DNA from: Pisolithus tinctorius
Lineage: Eukaryota; Basidiomycota; Agaricomycetes; Boletales; Pisolithaceae
NCBI GenBank assembly: GCA_024663395.1
Contig: JANFAH010000006.1
Span: 1,302,001 to 1,366,000, forward strand
Reading direction: 5' to 3'
Length of the DNA stretch: 64,000 bases
Both the position numbers and the translations under genes were made by a program. Positions within the stretch are counted from its first letter, which is position 1. The number at the start of each line of letters is the position of its first letter. This document shows positions 61,601 to 64,000 of the stretch, piece by piece. The notes beneath the pieces were generated by a model, which was not told the origin of the DNA, made no database searches, and worked only from the letters and a program-made list of their open reading frames with translations.

Positions 61601-64000
61601 CAGTGTGTCCTACTTTCTTTAAATCCATCGCAGGTTTCTTCCGGTCCATTGCGTTGCGTAACGAGAACGCTTTACAAGACACTTTGCGGTTGTTGACCCT
61701 GTGGTTCAAGTATGGTGCCCACGACGAGGTTAGCCAAGCCATGGCTGAAGGCTTCTCTGCGGTAGAAGTTGACACATGGCTGGAAGTCATCCCACAAGTA
61801 GGAACTATAATTAATCATCCGCATTTTTACTCATGCTGTGTCGGCAGATCATCGCTCGAATCCAAACGCCTATCGCGAACGTGCGCCGCAATATCAATAA
61901 CTTGTTGACCGAAGTCGGAAAGCACCATCCTCAAGCTCTAATATATCCTCTCACCGTAGCTTCAAAATCGTCCAGCGCTACCCGACGAAATGCTGCTCTA
62001 CTTATAATGGATAAGATGAAGGAGCATAGTCCTATCATCGTCGAGCAGGTAATCGCCGCCGCCATTTGACGTCAAATTGGTGCGCTCACTAGATTTTTTA
62101 GGCCCTTTTGGTCAGTCAGGAACTTATTCGTGTTGCAATTTTGTGGCACGAGATGTGGCATGAAGGGCTCGAAGAAGCTTCAAGGTTATTCTTCAACGAT
62201 AAGAACCCAGAAGGAATGATCGCTACGCTAGAGCCCTTACACGAACTGCTGGAACGGGTGAGTTGTGATCCTTCACCCGAAGAATTGATCTGTCTTACAT
62301 TCTGAAGGGTCCCACAACGGCGCGCGAGATATCTTTTATTCAAACTTTTGGAAGAGACCTCAGGGAGGCGCGCGATGCTTGCCGGCGCTACCGAGAGTGT
62401 GGTGAAATGACTGAGCTCAACAAAGCTTGGGATATCTATTATGGAGTTCGTCGTGCCTCCTTCATTCCACTATAGTTCGCTCATGACTTCCTGTCGTCAG
62501 GTATTCCGGAAAGTGGAGAAACAACTACCTCAGCTTACTACCCTTGACCTGCAATACGTTTCGCCTCAACTCCTCAAAGCAAGGAACCTAGAATTAGCAA
62601 TGCCAGGTGAGATAGACTCAGATATGAAGACATTGTTCACCCTCATAAGTGGTGTAGGAACATATCAAAGTGGTCGACCTGTGATCAAAATTGCCAGCTT
62701 CGCAACGAAACTTACTGTGATAGCATCGAAGCAACGACCAAGACGATTATCACTGAAAGGCGACGACGGCAAAGATTACATGTATTGTCTCAAAGGTACA
62801 TTGACAGCATCACATACTACCGTCAAAAGTCACGCATATTCCAGGTCACGAGGATATGCGTCAAGACGAGCGTGTCATGCAACTGTTCAGCCTCGTTAAC
62901 ACATTGCTTTCAGTGGACACCGACAGCTTTAAGAGACGCTTGCATATTCAACGATATGCTGTGATCCCATTGGCACCTAATGCCGGCCTCATGGAATGGG
63001 TTAAAGATAGCGACACCCTTCATGTGCTTGTTCGCGATTACCGCGATTCTCGTAAGGTGTTGCTCAACATCGAATACCGGTTGATGTTACAGGTTTGCCT
63101 TGCGAACTGTCGCAGTTGCTTCTCGTTTGCTGATCCGCGTCATAGATGGCTCCCGACTACGAGAATTTGACATTACTCCAGAAAGTTGAGGTGTTTGAAT
63201 ATGCTCTGGAAAACACCACCGGTCAAGACTTGTATCGAGTTCTCTGGCTGAAAAGCGCAAATTCGGAACACTGGCTCGAACGTCGTGCAACCTATACTCG
63301 TTCACTAGCTGTCAATAGCATGGTTGGCCACATCCTGGGTTTGGGAGACCGTCATCCATCCAATCTACTTCTCGAAAGAAGCACCGGCAAAATCGTTCAC
63401 ATTGATTTCGGTGATTGCTTTGAGGTCGCCATGCATAGAGAAAAATTCCCTGAAAAGATTCCCTTCCGACTTACGAGAATGCTTACGCACGCCATGGAGG
63501 TATAGTCAAGTTTAACGTCCTTGCGTGACCTGTCTTGACATCGATACACAGATCAGTGGCATCGAAGGCAGCTTTAGGCACACTTGCGAAATTACCATGT
63601 CAGTACTTCGGGATAACAAGGAGTCTCTTATGGCTGTGCTTGAAGCCTTCGTTTACGACCCACTCATCAATTGGAGGCTTATGCAGGCTGATGTTGATAC
63701 AAGGAGACATGATGGTCTGTCGTTGTCGCGTGAATCAGCTACTCATGAATTAACGCTCTTTGATACTAGACATTGATGTTGATCCTGGGCGGGCCGCAGA
63801 GCTTGCAAGAGTTGCAGCGTACCCACAAGTACCAACCAGAAGGTTACGTGCAGACGAAAATGACATCTTTAACGGTATGTGCAGTCTCGCCTTACTTGAA
63901 GTAACGTTGCGAATTCTGCTTTAGAAGCCGTAGACGGGCCATTTGCAAGACAAGAGGTCAGAAACGAGCGTGCTTTGGCTGTGTACAACCGTGTGCAGCA
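55611..64000 (+). CDS. TOR1: TOR kinase (PIKK), cut by the window edge
   Basis: Start [20 protein letters not shown] at 55611. HEAT repeats occupy 55.6-59.4 kb (for example [18 protein letters not shown]), the FAT domain 59.5-62.1 kb, the FRB domain at about 62.1-62.5 kb ([44 protein letters not shown]) and the kinase at 62.5-63.8 kb ([14 protein letters not shown], catalytic [12 protein letters not shown], metal-binding [12 protein letters not shown]). The window ends before the FATC tail. TOR is the Ser/Thr kinase that couples nutrients to growth in TORC1 and TORC2. The serine of EASRLFF that contacts FKBP-rapamycin is retained, so rapamycin sensitivity is predicted. More than twenty introns; I noticed no disabling change. 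Confidence 0.95.

Overview
This is a piece of fungal nuclear chromosome, most likely from a mushroom-type basidiomycete (Agaricomycetes). The genes are dense and mostly cut by many short introns (about 50-70 nt). The protein families are typical of fungi: tropomyosin, Snt2, TOR, Alg5, Yrb2, phenol 2-monooxygenase and a GH18 chitinase. Coordinates for multi-exon genes were built by joining reading frames across GT-AG (twice GC-AG) introns by hand, so internal splice sites may be off by a base or more.

Layout. Positions 1-5345 are a gene-free repeat block with almost no CpG dinucleotides. It holds a TA-flanked palindromic element with Tc1/mariner-like ends, a pair of inverted LTR-like repeats and fragments of a third repeat. 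The block ends inside an inverted, damaged copy of the TFIP11/DNAJC7 3' ends whose intact source lies near 13.3-14.1 kb. From 6.5 to 18.3 kb follow a UPF0662 (DUF2408) protein, two tandem tropomyosin genes, methionine-R-sulfoxide reductase, the splicing factor TFIP11, a TPR/J-domain co-chaperone and an F-box/WD40 protein. From 19.9 to 30.8 kb lie the chromatin protein Snt2, a Doa4/USP8-type ubiquitin hydrolase and a coiled-coil ADIP-like protein. From 31 to 43.7 kb: a phenol 2-monooxygenase and its broken divergent copy, the DNA polymerase delta small subunit, tRNA-Ile, a LACTB2-like hydrolase, a Ran-binding protein, Alg5 and a small basidiomycete-type unknown. From 44.8 to 64 kb: a chitinase, a Ser/Pro-rich unknown, a second J-protein, an M20 peptidase, tRNA-Pro and the TOR kinase, which runs off the right edge.

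Most genes are unrelated housekeeping functions and do not form a pathway cluster. The most unusual signal is the left block: one duplicated segment has lost every CpG I can align on one side of a sharp boundary while keeping CpGs on the other side, a natural record of CpG-directed mutation of repeats.
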